A DNA stretch of 64,000 nucleotides, from NCBI GenBank assembly GCA_959026725.1, contig CAUFMG010000010.1, positions 1 through 64,000 of the forward strand, read 5' to 3'. Of this stretch, positions 9,043 through 17,356 are shown piece by piece (positions within the stretch are counted from its first letter, which is position 1; each line of letters begins with the position of its first letter). Under the pieces are notes generated by a model. That model ran no database searches and was not told where the DNA came from. It was given only the letters and a program-made list of their open reading frames with translations. This DNA is from an uncultured Collinsella sp. (GTDB lineage Bacteria; Actinomycetota; Coriobacteriia; Coriobacteriales; Coriobacteriaceae). The translations under genes and the position numbers were made by a program.

Positions 9043-9252
9043 ATGCATTCTTCCAATGACGCAGCACAGCAGCCATCCCTAAAACATGCAAACCTTTTCT
9101 CCTTCCCCCCGACACAGAGAGACGGTCTCCTCGACTCCCCAACCCCAAAACCCAAACGCTCAACTAATCAGAGCCTCAACTTGCGAGCATCGTTCGAAAA
9201 GCTCCAAGCATCTCTAGACAAAACCTTCCCCAACCAAGCCCGGGCATACTAA
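9043..9252 (+). CDS. possible small hypothetical protein
   Basis: A 69-codon frame starts at an ATG with GAGGAGG about 10 bases before it, so it could be translated. The product is rich in Gln, Asn, Ser and Pro with one possible amphipathic helix near residues 46-60, and resembles nothing I know. Its base composition is less GC-rich than the neighbouring genes. It may equally be chance. Confidence 0.3.
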   Translation: MHSSNDAAQQPSLKHANLFSFPPTQRDGLLDSPTPKPKRSTNQSLNLRASFEKLQASLDKTFPNQARAY

Positions 9253-9320
9253 CCCCTCATCAACAAAGCGCCCCTCGCGCCCCATCCTTTCCGCCCTAAC
9301 GCCACAAGGGCGATCGAGCA

Positions 9321-9473
9321 GGACGGCTTGGGCGGGTCCCCGTACTTAGTTTCCAAAATCATTCCGCAGCGCGAAGGCCCCCGTTGCCAACGCTTCGTAG
9401 AAGCGAGGCAACGGGGGCCTTCATGCGCGAGGACGTTTTGGAAACTAAATACGGGGACCCGCCCAAGCCGTCC
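9321..9473. repeat. 153-bp long-hairpin element
   Basis: The outer arms at 9321-9358 and 9436-9473 match as inverted repeats at 37 of 38 positions (GGACGGCTTGGGCGGGTCCC and on). An inner pair at 9370-9389 and 9407-9428 adds a second long stem around GGCCCCCGTTGCC. It ends 24 bp before the aldolase stop and may terminate that gene, but its size suggests a MITE-like element. Confidence 0.75.
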
Positions 9474-9497
9474 GGTGGGATCAGAGTACCCTTGCCG

Positions 9498-10355
9498 TTA
9501 CTCTGCTTTGCCCACAGAGTTAAGGTTGGTCATGCGGATCTTAACCAGCTCGGTGATCTCACGCATACCCTCCTTGGCCGGCTTCTTGGGATCGAAGCAG
9601 GCAGGGTTCTCGGCCATGTAGGCCATGAAGCCCTTGGTGTAGGCCTGACGCAGCTCGGTGGCGTAGTTAACCTTGCAGATGCCGTTCTTCACAGCCTCGG
9701 CAACCTGCTCATCGGGCACACCGGAGGTGCCGTGCAGGACCAGCGGCACGTCGACGGCGTCGCGGATGGCCTTGACCACGGACTGCTCGATGTGCGGATC
9801 GCTCGTGTACACGCCGTGGCTGGTGCCAACGCCAATTGCGAGGGAGGTGCAGCCGGTACGCTCGACGAACTCCTTGGCCTCGGCAGGATCGGTGTAGGGG
9901 CTCTCGCCCTCAACCGCGGGACCGTCGTCCTCCTTGCCGCCAACCTTACCGAGCTCGGCCTCGACGGGCACGCCCATGGCGCGGCCAGCGTCGGCGACGG
10001 ACTTGGTCAGGGCGATGTTGTCCTCGAAGGACTCGTGCGAACCGTCAATCATGACAGAGGTGTAGCCCGTGCGGAAAGCCTGCATGCAGCGGTCATAGCC
10101 ATCGCCGTGATCGAGGTGCAGAGCGACGGGCACGGAAGCGCGCTCGGCGGCAGCCTTGACCATGCCGTAGAAGTAGTCCAGACCAGCGGTCTTGATGGTG
10201 CCCGGGGTGGTCTGCATGATGACGGGGGACTTGGTCTCCTCGGCAGCGGCCAGAACGGCCATAACAAACTCGAGGTTCTCGACGTTGAACGCGCCAACGG
10301 CGTAATGGCCGGCCTGAGCGTCCTTGAGCATCTTTTCGGTGGTAACAAGTGCCAT
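9498..10355 (-). CDS. class II ketose-bisphosphate aldolase (fructose/tagatose type)
   Basis: The 285-residue product has the class II aldolase signature: zinc ligands in ALHLDHGDGYD, the SVMIDGSHESFEDN strand, EAELGKVGGKED and the GTSHGVYTSDP segment, then VLHGTSGVPDE. The length equals that of GatY/KbaY, the tagatose-1,6-bisphosphate aldolases, and of short FbaA-type enzymes. The ATG at 10355 has GAGGAG 9 bases before it. With lacC copies in the window, splitting tagatose-1,6-bisphosphate into glyceraldehyde-3-P and dihydroxyacetone-P is a likely job; fructose-1,6-bisphosphate is the alternative or additional substrate. It is divergent from a DeoR regulator. Confidence 0.85.
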   Translation of the reverse strand: MALVTTEKMLKDAQAGHYAVGAFNVENLEFVMAVLAAAEETKSPVIMQTTPGTIKTAGLDYFYGMVKAAAERASVPVALHLDHGDGYDRCMQAFRTGYTSVMIDGSHESFEDNIALTKSVADAGRAMGVPVEAELGKVGGKEDDGPAVEGESPYTDPAEAKEFVERTGCTSLAIGVGTSHGVYTSDPHIEQSVVKAIRDAVDVPLVLHGTSGVPDEQVAEAVKNGICKVNYATELRQAYTKGFMAYMAENPACFDPKKPAKEGMREITELVKIRMTNLNSVGKAE

Positions 10356-10689
10356 GAGCGTTTGCTCCTCTCCCTCGCCCGCATCTGGACATCGGGCGTA
10401 GTTGTTCACAAGGCGTTTTACCTTGCGTTTTACTGCGCTCATTGTATGAAATTCAGCGGCTTTGCACGTGCGAGATATTGAGCCCATGCAGGTCAATACC
10501 GTCGTTTTTGAAAAGTAAACGGAAGGAATTGGAGCCGAGTGGGCGTGTTCGATATTGAATTTTGGGCGTTGAGAGTCTTTCTTTTATAGAAAAGATAAGT
10601 AATCGAAAGGTGTTTTCTTACTCAAAAAGAAAATGAACGAAAATAGAGTCAACACAATTCCTGCAAATTTAGCCGAGAATGGAGCAAGC
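10356..10689. promoter_or_regulatory. divergent promoter region, aldolase/DeoR
   Basis: This 334-bp gap is AT-rich in its right half and separates the divergent aldolase and DeoR genes. A dyad CTTTTATAGAAAAG lies at 10581-10594 and A-rich tracts follow to 10640. DeoR-family control of the aldolase from here is likely but no operator can be fixed by eye. Confidence 0.5.
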
Positions 10690-11493
10690 ATGGCCCAAGC
10701 CACCAACCGTGCCTTTGCCGACGAACGCCGTACCGCCATTTTGGAAATGCTCGATCATAATGCCTCGGTGCAGGTAGCAGAAATCGCCCAGACCTTTGGC
10801 GTGTCCTCCGTCACCGCCCGCGCCGACCTTGACGCGCTCGCCGAAGCAGGCAAGCTGCGCCGCACACATGGTGGTGCCGTATCGCTCCACAAACGCCTAA
10901 CCGTTTCCACGCAGGATCGCCGCATCAATGTCAACGTCGCCGCCAAGCAGGCCATCGCGCAAAGCGCCATCGAGCTCGTCAATGACGGCGACACGCTGCT
11001 CGTCGACTCGGGCACCACGGCGCTCGAGTTTGTCCGGCTCCTCGACCAGCGCGATGGCATCACCGTCATCACGGCCGACATTACCATTGCCGATTACATC
11101 GACGAGAGCATGCCCTCGGTCGATGTCGTCATGCTGGGCGGGGCGCTGCGCAAAGGCCATCGCTATCTGTACGGCCCACTTACCATGCAGGCGCTCCAAA
11201 TGGTCCATGCCGATCTGGCCGTCATGTGCCCCGGCGCCTTTGTCCCCAGCTGCGGCTTTACGACCGACTTTCCCCAGATGGCCGAGACCAAAACGGCTAT
11301 GATCGCCGCGGCCCGTCAAAGCGTCGCCCTCATGGACGCCAGCAAGGTTAACGGACGCGGCATGTACCGCTTTGCCGAACTCGCCGACGTCGACTCCATC
11401 GTGATGGACAGCGACCCCGATAATGCCGTCGCCACCTCAATCGCCGAGATCGTCGACAACGCCCGCCCAAATCTCCTCATCGCCGGCGCTTAA
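10690..11493 (+). CDS. DeoR/GlpR-family transcriptional regulator
   Basis: The 267-residue product has an N-terminal DeoR winged HTH (RRTAILEMLDHNASVQVAEI, then FGVSSVTARADLDALAEAGK and LRRTHGGA) and a C-terminal DeoRC sugar-phosphate sensor domain with DSGTTALEFVR and a central GGALRKGHRY. DeoR proteins of this type usually repress sugar-phosphate genes and are released by a phosphorylated sugar. It is divergent from the class II aldolase gene, its most likely target. The start at 10690 is set by GGAG 5 bases before it; an upstream ATG at 10633 lacks a ribosome site. Confidence 0.85.
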   Translation: MAQATNRAFADERRTAILEMLDHNASVQVAEIAQTFGVSSVTARADLDALAEAGKLRRTHGGAVSLHKRLTVSTQDRRINVNVAAKQAIAQSAIELVNDGDTLLVDSGTTALEFVRLLDQRDGITVITADITIADYIDESMPSVDVVMLGGALRKGHRYLYGPLTMQALQMVHADLAVMCPGAFVPSCGFTTDFPQMAETKTAMIAAARQSVALMDASKVNGRGMYRFAELADVDSIVMDSDPDNAVATSIAEIVDNARPNLLIAGA

Positions 11494-11498
11494 ACAAA

Positions 11499-11529
11499 AA
11501 CCACCACAAAGGTCTCCTTTGTGGTGGTT
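11499..11529. terminator. bidirectional terminator between convergent genes
   Basis: A 14-bp perfect stem (AACCACCACAAAGG with its complement) around a TCT loop lies between the DeoR gene and the flavodiiron gene, which converge here. A-rich and T-rich flanks serve both directions weakly. Confidence 0.75.
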
Positions 11530-11552
11530 GAGCATCAGAAGTGAATGTGTCG

Positions 11553-12713
11553 CTACTTGGAAAGCTCGTCGGCGAGGGCTTCGATCTGGGCGCGCGATGC
11601 GTCGTTAAGCGAACCCAGAACGGTCACCTTGTTCTGCGTCAGGGTGATGTCCTTCATGCTCTCGAGCTCCTTGGTCATAACCTTGGCAGCCGCGGGTGCC
11701 CAAGAGCCGGCCTCGACGAGCGCCACCGTACGGTTCTGGTAGGCGTGCTCGGCGAGCGTATGGATGAAGGCGCTCATGAACGGGAAGATCTCGCCCTGGT
11801 AGGTAATGGAGGCAAGCACCAGACGGTCGTAGCGGAACGCGTCCTCAACGGCCTCGGCCATATCGTCGCGAGCCAGGTCAAAGACGGAGACCTTCTGGCC
11901 GCGAGCCTCGAGCGCTGCAGCGAGTTCCTCGACGGCTGCCTTCAGATGGCCGTAAACGCTCGCGTAGGCAATCGTGATGCCCTCGTCCTCGGGCTGGTAG
12001 CTCGACCAGGTGTTGTAGGTGTCGAGGTAGTAGCCCAGGTTCTCGGTCAGCACAGGGCCATGGAGTGGGCAGATGATCTGGATGTCCAGGTCGGCGGCCT
12101 TCTTGAGCACGGCCTGCACGAACTTGCCAAACTTACCGACGATGCCAAAGTAGTAGCGGCGAGCCTCGCAGGCCCAGCCTTCGGGATCCTCGATGTCGTT
12201 GGCGCCAAACTTGCCAAAGCCGTCGGCACTAAAGAGCACCTTGTCGGTGGCCTCATAGGAGAAGAGCACCTCGGGCCAGTGCACGTTGGGGGCACCGACA
12301 AAGGTTAGGCTGTGGCCGCCCAGGTCGAGCACGTCGCCCTCTTTGACGACCATCTTACGCTCGGGGTAGTCGGTGCCAAAGTAGTTGACCATCATGCGGA
12401 AGGCGCCCATGCTTGCCACGATCTGCGCCTGGGGATAGCGCTCCATAAAGGCAGCGATACCGGCGGAGTGATCGGGCTCCATGTGATGGACGACCAGGTA
12501 GTCGGGCGTACGGCCGTCGAGCGCGGCCTCGAGGTTGCCGAGCCACTCGTCGACAAAACCACCGTCGACCGAATCGGCGACAGCGATTTTATCGCCCAAG
12601 ATAACGTAGCTGTTGTATGCCATACCGTTCTCGGACACGTCGTACTGGCCCTCGAACAGGTCAATGTCGTGATCGTCGACGCCAACGTAGCGGATATCCT
12701 TGGTGATCTCCAT
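11553..12713 (-). CDS. flavodiiron protein (A-type flavoprotein, oxygen or NO reductase)
   Basis: The 386-residue product has the metallo-beta-lactamase-like diiron domain first, with the ligands HMEPDH near 80, the His in APNVHWPEV, the Asp in LFSADGFG and the His in CPLHGP, and then a flavodoxin domain beginning ITIAYASVYGHLK near 250. All canonical diiron ligands are present. Such enzymes reduce O2 to water or NO to N2O and protect anaerobes. The ATG at 12713 has AGGAGG 9 bases before it. The gene stands alone and converges on the DeoR gene. No rubredoxin gene is seen beside it, so its electron donor is elsewhere. Confidence 0.93.
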   Translation of the reverse strand: MEITKDIRYVGVDDHDIDLFEGQYDVSENGMAYNSYVILGDKIAVADSVDGGFVDEWLGNLEAALDGRTPDYLVVHHMEPDHSAGIAAFMERYPQAQIVASMGAFRMMVNYFGTDYPERKMVVKEGDVLDLGGHSLTFVGAPNVHWPEVLFSYEATDKVLFSADGFGKFGANDIEDPEGWACEARRYYFGIVGKFGKFVQAVLKKAADLDIQIICPLHGPVLTENLGYYLDTYNTWSSYQPEDEGITIAYASVYGHLKAAVEELAAALEARGQKVSVFDLARDDMAEAVEDAFRYDRLVLASITYQGEIFPFMSAFIHTLAEHAYQNRTVALVEAGSWAPAAAKVMTKELESMKDITLTQNKVTVLGSLNDASRAQIEALADELSK

Positions 12714-12816
12714 CAGGCAAAGCCTCCTAGATAGACAAAAGAGCCCGTCTATCATAGCACTCGACTACATCCCAACAGCTATCTACCGACATCCTTACCG
12801 ATTGTTATTGAAATAC

Positions 12817-12836
12817 GATAAATCGCCGTTTACCTG
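12817..12836. promoter_or_regulatory. GATAAAT-CCGTTTACC motif, single copy
   Basis: GATAAATCGCCGTTTACCTG at 12817-12836 lies between the flavodiiron gene and the LacI gene. It closely matches sites at 30143-30163 and 49960-49981. I do not see the partner copy 21 bp away that other sites have. Confidence 0.4.
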
Positions 12837-12842
12837 CGCAAA

Positions 12843-13874
12843 CTATGAGCGTGGTATCGCCGTGCTATGTCGAATAATGAGCTGGCCGGGAATACGAATG
12901 GCAACGGTTTTGCCCGCCGTACCCGCCTCGGGAACCGCATGCTCAAACACCTCGCGTCCGCGCTGATGCAGATCGAACCGTACGGTCGTGAGCTCGTTGT
13001 GCGCGACAAAGTCATCAAGCGAATCGTCGACGCCCACCACGCTCACGTCTTCGGGCACGCGCAGGCCGCTATCGCGCAGCGCTGCAATCGCGCCATTTGC
13101 CATCTGGTCGTTTGCCGCGTAAATCGCCGTCATGGTGCGATCGTGCTCGGCCAGGTACCTGCCGGCCTCGTAGCCGCTGTTGGCAGACCAGTCGCCCTCG
13201 AGCGGCTCTGCCGGCTCGATGTGTTTACGCTCGAGCGCATCCTGCCAGCCAGCGCGGCGAAATTGCTCGTCGACCGAGAACGACGGGCCGCCAATATAGC
13301 GAATCTGCCCGTGCCCCAGCTCAAACAGGTGATCCATAAGCAAGAGCGAGCAGCCGTAATGGTCGGAATCGACCGTAGTCACGCGCGGATGCGCGTACAT
13401 GGTAACGATGACCGTTCCAATGCCCGGCAGTGGATCAAACGTCTCAAAATCGGGCGCCATGCGGCTCATGCCGATGATGATGCCGTCCACCGGCAATGCG
13501 GCCATACGACGCGTGGCCTCGGCAAGCGAGAATTCCTCGGTCTTGGACATCTCGACCAGCGTGATGGCGCAATTATGCTCGCGAGCAGCGCTGGCAATGC
13601 CGTCGATCATTGAGAGGTTGCCAAACTTGGTGACATCGTTGATGCATAGGCCGACCGAATGGTAACGGCCGTCGCGCAGCGAGCGACCGGCATAACTCGG
13701 ACGAAAGCCGAGCTCTTGCATAGCGGCCTGCACGCGCTGGCGCGTCTGCTCGTTAACGTTGGGCAAGCCGTTGGCGACGCGCGAAACCGTCTGCTGCGAA
13801 ACGCCAGCAGCGCGGGCGACGTCGGCCATGGAGACCGGACGCGTACCTGTATCGTTGGACGGGCGCCTTGCCAC
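12843..13874 (-). CDS. LacI-family repressor, probably of galKT
   Basis: The 343-residue product has the LacI N-terminus (VSMADVARAAGVSQQTVSRV, hinge helix region YAGRSLRDGR) and a periplasmic-binding-protein-like effector domain with the usual VDGIIIG, GHGQIRYIGG, AIYAANDQMANG and VSVVGVDDS segments. It starts at GTG 13874 with AAGGTGA 4-5 bases before it. It is divergent from galK-galT, and the gap between them holds repeated GAGTACGTTAAC sites that are probably its operators. The effector should be galactose or a derivative. It also probably controls itself. Confidence 0.87.
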   Translation of the reverse strand: MARRPSNDTGTRPVSMADVARAAGVSQQTVSRVANGLPNVNEQTRQRVQAAMQELGFRPSYAGRSLRDGRYHSVGLCINDVTKFGNLSMIDGIASAAREHNCAITLVEMSKTEEFSLAEATRRMAALPVDGIIIGMSRMAPDFETFDPLPGIGTVIVTMYAHPRVTTVDSDHYGCSLLLMDHLFELGHGQIRYIGGPSFSVDEQFRRAGWQDALERKHIEPAEPLEGDWSANSGYEAGRYLAEHDRTMTAIYAANDQMANGAIAALRDSGLRVPEDVSVVGVDDSLDDFVAHNELTTVRFDLHQRGREVFEHAVPEAGTAGKTVAIRIPGQLIIRHSTAIPRS

Positions 13875-13968
13875 AAGATCACCTTCACCCTTGCGAGATC
13901 TGAATAGCGTGAATGCCGGCCCGGGCAGAAATACATCCCGCGCCGAGGCCCGCTATCGTCGGACGCAT

Positions 13969-13983
13969 GTTAACGTACTCTAC
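13969..13983. promoter_or_regulatory. candidate LacI operator 1 of the gal region
   Basis: GTTAACGTACTCTAC at 13969-13983 shares its first 12 bases with the site at 14156-14172. It lies 95 bp before the start of the LacI gene. Confidence 0.5.
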
Positions 13984-14028
13984 TTTTTCTATCTGCATCT
14001 CTTCTGCTTTATAAGTCCATACGGCAGT

Positions 14029-14060
14029 ACCGTTCACGGCTGAATTTCTACCGATTACCA
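14029..14060 (+). promoter_or_regulatory. tandem ACCG-TTYACC motif, 21-bp spacing, gal promoter
   Basis: ACCGTTCACGG starts at 14029 and ACCGATTACCAG starts exactly 21 bp later at 14050. The same arrangement occurs before four other sugar genes. It lies about 155-185 bp before galK. Confidence 0.6.
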
Positions 14061-14086
14061 GATTCTCAAAAAGTGACAAGCGTTGT

Positions 14087-14103
14087 GTTATGAGTACGTT
14101 AAC
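14087..14103. promoter_or_regulatory. candidate LacI operator 2 of the gal region
   Basis: GTTATGAGTACGTTAAC at 14087-14103 is the exact reverse complement of 14156-14172. Their centres are 69 bp apart, a spacing that suits looping or cooperative repression of galK. Confidence 0.65.
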
Positions 14104-14155
14104 ATAGCCCATAACGTGCGGCATCGTGAATGCTGAGTTCACGCCGCTTCAAATT

Positions 14156-14172
14156 GTTAACGTACTCATAAC
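14156..14172. promoter_or_regulatory. candidate LacI operator 3 of the gal region
   Basis: GTTAACGTACTCATAAC lies 41 bp before the galK start, where a repressor would block transcription. It is the inverted copy of the site at 14087-14103. Confidence 0.65.
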
Positions 14173-14212
14173 GACGCAAAACTTACCTGTTCGCGCCAAG
14201 GAAAGGACCCTC

Positions 14213-15418
14213 ATGACCGCCCCCGACGAAAAGACGCTCGCCACCCTCACCAAGCTGTTTGAGGAGGAGTTTGGCCCCATCGGCGACCGCCAGGTGCTCT
14301 ACGTGCACGCGCCCGGCCGTTCCGAGATCAGCGGCAACCACACCGACCACGAGGGCGGCCACGTTATCGCCGGCTCGCTCGATGTCGCCGTCGACGGTAT
14401 CGCCGTGGCAACCGACACCAACAAGGTCCGCGTTGCCGACGAGGGCTACCCCACCTTTGAGATCACGCTCGACACGCTGGATGTTCAGGAGTCCGAGAAG
14501 GGCACGTCCGCGAGCCTCGTCCGCGGCATGGCCCACGAGGTCGCAACTCTGGGCGTTGAGCCCCACGGCTTCGACTTTGCCTTCACCTGCTCCGTCCCCT
14601 CGGGCGGTGGCCTTTCCAGCTCCGCTGCCGTCGAGGCCGCATACGGTCGCGCCATGGAGACGCTCTGGGGCGCACCCGCCATTGAGCCCGTCACGCTCGC
14701 GCAGATGAGCCAGCGCACCGAGAACAACTACTACGGCAAGCCCTGCGGCCTGATGGATCAGGCCGCCGTGTGCCTGGGCGGCCTTGCCTACATGGACTTT
14801 GAGGACCAGGCTCAGCCTAAAACTCAGAAGCTCGAGCTCAACTTTGAGGATCACGGCTATGCGCTCGCGCTCGTTAAGGTGGGCGCCGACCACGTGGCAG
14901 CCACCGACGACTATGCCGCCGTGCCGCGCGAGATGCAGGATGTTGCCGCCGAGTTTGGCAAGGCGCGCCTGTGCGAGGTGGACGTTGCCGACTTTGACGC
15001 CAAGCTGCCCGAGCTGCGCGCCAAGCTGGGCGACCGCGCCTGCCTGCGCGCCGTTCACTACTGGTACGAGAACGGCCTGGTCGACAAGCGCTGGGCGGCT
15101 CTAAACGCCGGCGACATCGACCAGTTCCTGACCCTGACGCGCGAGTCCGGCGCCAGCTCTGCCATGTACCTGCAGAATGTCGTTGCCAAGCTGGGCTCCG
15201 AGCAGCCCTCCATGTATGCCCTGGCGCTGGCCGAGCACGTGCTCGACGGCCGCGGCGCCGTCCGCATCCACGGCGGCGGCTTTGGCGGCACCATCCAGGC
15301 CTTCGTGCCGCTCGATCTGGTCGATACCTTCATTACCAAGATGAACGGCTGGCTGGGCGAGGGTTCTGCCCGTCACTACGCTATCTCTGACAAGGGGGCC
15401 TACACAGCATGGCTGTAA
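14213..15418 (+). CDS. galK: galactokinase
   Basis: The 401-residue product has the GHMP kinase layout: a galactokinase-type N-terminal motif (APGRSEISGNHTDHEGGHVI), the ATP-binding loop VPSGGGLSSSAAVE near 125 and the C-terminal HGGGFGGTIQAF motif. It phosphorylates galactose to galactose-1-phosphate in the Leloir pathway. ATG 14213 has AAGGAAAGGA 6 bases before it; an upstream frame runs through the operators and is not used. It overlaps galT by 10 bp, so the pair is translationally coupled. The LacI gene upstream and divergent is the likely repressor. Confidence 0.95.
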   Translation: MTAPDEKTLATLTKLFEEEFGPIGDRQVLYVHAPGRSEISGNHTDHEGGHVIAGSLDVAVDGIAVATDTNKVRVADEGYPTFEITLDTLDVQESEKGTSASLVRGMAHEVATLGVEPHGFDFAFTCSVPSGGGLSSSAAVEAAYGRAMETLWGAPAIEPVTLAQMSQRTENNYYGKPCGLMDQAAVCLGGLAYMDFEDQAQPKTQKLELNFEDHGYALALVKVGADHVAATDDYAAVPREMQDVAAEFGKARLCEVDVADFDAKLPELRAKLGDRACLRAVHYWYENGLVDKRWAALNAGDIDQFLTLTRESGASSAMYLQNVVAKLGSEQPSMYALALAEHVLDGRGAVRIHGGGFGGTIQAFVPLDLVDTFITKMNGWLGEGSARHYAISDKGAYTAWL

Positions 15419-17037
15419 TGACCGACGTGCGCGAAGCCGCGCAGGGCCTGATCGAGTACGCCATCCACCGATCCATGATCGGACAGGACGACCGCATCTG
15501 GGCCTACAACACCATTCTTGAGTGCATTGGCGCCACGGGCCCCGCGATCGACATGACTTGGGCGCTCAAGACCGAAAAGATTTCGCTTCTGCACCCCGAT
15601 ACGCTCCCCGACTTTGATCTGGAGGGCACGCTCGCCGTACTTTCCGAGGCCGCCGTTGCCAACGGTGCCGCCGAGGACACGGCCTCGGGACGCGACCGCA
15701 TCGCCATGCGCATCATGGGCGTGCTCATGCCGAGGCCTTCGGTTGTAAACGAGGAGTTCAATGGGCGCATGGGCGTCAACGAGCCCCGCGCCGCGACCGA
15801 CTGGTTCTACGGCCTGTGCTGCGACGCCGGCTATGTGCGCCGCGCCGCCATCGCGCGCAATATCAAATGGAGCACCCCCACCAACTGGGGCGATCTTGAG
15901 ATCACCATCAACCTGTCCAAGCCCGAGAAGGACCCGCGCGATATTGCCGCTGCCGGCGCTGCCAAGAACACGGGCGAGAAGTATCCCGCCTGCCAGCTCT
16001 GCATCGAAAACGAGGGCTACCCCGGACGCTCCGCCGCAGCCGACGGTGGCGCCCACCCCGCCCGCCAGAATCTGCGCGTTATCCCCATCCAGCTCGACGG
16101 CGAGCGTTGGGGCTTCCAGTACAGCCCGTACGCGTACTTTAACGAGCATTGCATTGCCATGAGCTCGGAGCATCGTCCGATGCACGTCGACCGTAAGGGC
16201 CTCTCCTGCCTGCTCGACTTTGTGGACCTGTTCCCGCACTACTTTATCGGCTCCAACGCCGACCTGCCCATCGTGGGCGGCTCGATCCTGTCGCACGACC
16301 ACTTCCAGGGCGGCGCGCACGAGTTCCCGATGATGCACGCGGCCGAGGTCTCGCAGTTTAGCGTGCCCGGCTTTGACAAGGTCACCGGTACCGTGCTGCA
16401 GTGGCCGCTCTCGGTGCTGCGCCTGCGCTCGCACGACCGCGGTGAGCTACTCGATGCCGCCGAGAAGATCATCCTCGCCTGGCGCGAGTGGACCGACGAG
16501 TCCGTGGGCGTCATCGCGCACACAGCCGACGGCGTGGCCCACAACACCGTGACGCCCGTCATCCGCCGCGTGGACTCCCGCGGTAATGCCGGTGGCGAGA
16601 TCTACGAGGCCTACCTGGCGCTTCGCTGCAACATCACGACCGATGAGCATCCGCTGGGCGTATTCCACCCGCATGCCGAGTACCACCACATTAAGAAGGA
16701 GAACATCGGCCTGATCGAGGTCATGGGCCTGGCCATTCTTCCGCCGCGCCTGGTTCCCGAGCTTGGCGCCGTTCGCGAACACCTGCTGGCAGCCAAGGTC
16801 GACGCAAGCTACGACCTTGCCACCGCGCTCGAGGGCGACGACCTTTGCCGCAGCCACGCCGCGTGGGCTCTGGACGTCTTTGCCCGTCGTGCCGATGAGC
16901 TTACGGCCGATAACGCCATCGACATCTTGCGCGAGGAGGTCGGCGTGGTGTTTGGCCACGTACTCGACAACGCCGGCGTCTTTAAGTGGGACGAGGCCGG
17001 TCGTGCCGCCCAGCAGCGCTTCATCGATTCGCTGTAG
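15409..17037 (+). CDS. galT: galactose-1-phosphate uridylyltransferase, Firmicutes-type (GalT class 2)
   Basis: The 542-residue product resembles the long GalT family of Gram-positive bacteria rather than the 350-residue E. coli form. It has the conserved segments DWFYGLCCDAGYVRRAAI, SAAADGGAHPARQNLRVIPI, SLDFVDLFPHYFIGSNADLP-like HYFIGSNADLPIVGGSILSH with DHFQGGAHEFPM, and a C-terminal HPHAEYHHIKKENIGLIEVM. It transfers UMP from UDP-glucose to galactose-1-P. The start ATG 15409 overlaps galK by 10 bp, with GGGGG 10 bases before it; an ATG at 15418 in the galK stop is the alternative. A terminator follows. Confidence 0.93.
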   Translation: MAVMTDVREAAQGLIEYAIHRSMIGQDDRIWAYNTILECIGATGPAIDMTWALKTEKISLLHPDTLPDFDLEGTLAVLSEAAVANGAAEDTASGRDRIAMRIMGVLMPRPSVVNEEFNGRMGVNEPRAATDWFYGLCCDAGYVRRAAIARNIKWSTPTNWGDLEITINLSKPEKDPRDIAAAGAAKNTGEKYPACQLCIENEGYPGRSAAADGGAHPARQNLRVIPIQLDGERWGFQYSPYAYFNEHCIAMSSEHRPMHVDRKGLSCLLDFVDLFPHYFIGSNADLPIVGGSILSHDHFQGGAHEFPMMHAAEVSQFSVPGFDKVTGTVLQWPLSVLRLRSHDRGELLDAAEKIILAWREWTDESVGVIAHTADGVAHNTVTPVIRRVDSRGNAGGEIYEAYLALRCNITTDEHPLGVFHPHAEYHHIKKENIGLIEVMGLAILPPRLVPELGAVREHLLAAKVDASYDLATALEGDDLCRSHAAWALDVFARRADELTADNAIDILREEVGVVFGHVLDNAGVFKWDEAGRAAQQRFIDSL

Positions 17038-17098
17038 CACGCGACTTCGGACGCTCATGCTCGACAAATAGCGCCCATGACATAACCGCCCACACGAC

Positions 17099-17138
17099 AA
17101 CGGCGCCCGCCGACAACATCGCCGACGGGCGCCGTTTT
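17099..17138 (+). terminator. galKT terminator
   Basis: AACGGCGCCCG at 17099-17109 pairs with CGGGCGCCGTT at 17126-17136 and is followed by further T residues, 60 bp after the galT stop. Confidence 0.8.
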
Positions 17139-17170
17139 CTGGTGCAAGGGCAGCTAATTTGCACCAAAAC

Positions 17171-17218
17171 AAGGAGTGTTCCAAACTGCCGGCAGAGAAG
17201 GAACGTCCCCAGGTGCCG
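17171..17218. repeat. REP-like repeat, copy 1, left of the AAA ATPase gene
   Basis: AAGGAGTGTTCCAAACTGCC and the following bases are repeated in the same direction at 18683-18730. Inside is a palindrome CTGCCGGCAG nested in a GTTCC...GGAAC pair, so the transcript can form a hairpin. The two copies flank the ATPase gene. Confidence 0.6.
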
Positions 17219-17229
17219 ACCTAAACTCC

Positions 17230-17317
17230 CACATTATTCGATGGAAAAACGTGGTTGCCTCACACATTATTCGATGGAAAAACGTGGTTTACTCCCACAT
17301 TTTTCGATGGAAAGACC
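17230..17317. repeat. three tandem 33-bp repeats before the AAA ATPase gene
   Basis: CACATTATTCGATGGAAAAA with CGTGGTT occurs at 17230-17256 and 17263-17289. A third, shorter copy (CACATTTTTCGATGGAAAG) starts at 17296. The starts are exactly 33 bp apart. Each unit is a weak dyad, CCAC at one end and GTGG at the other around TCGA. They end 40 bp before the ATPase start and could be operators. Confidence 0.7.
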
Positions 17318-17356
17318 GAAACGGTCTTATACTAACCATGATCGTTAGGAGGCAGT

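Larger units (their letters stand above)
8799..9497. other. intergenic stretch with a doubtful small ORF and a large hairpin
   Basis: No clear gene is seen between the Nudix-Vsr gene and the aldolase gene. The region has a possible 69-codon ORF at 9043-9252 and a 153-bp near-perfect hairpin at 9321-9473. Confidence 0.6.
17038..17356. other. gap with terminator, REP-like hairpin and 33-bp tandem repeats
   Basis: The 319-bp gap before the AAA ATPase gene holds the galT terminator, a hairpin-bearing repeat (17171-17218) and three tandem 33-bp repeats (17230-17317). No gene is seen. Confidence 0.7.
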
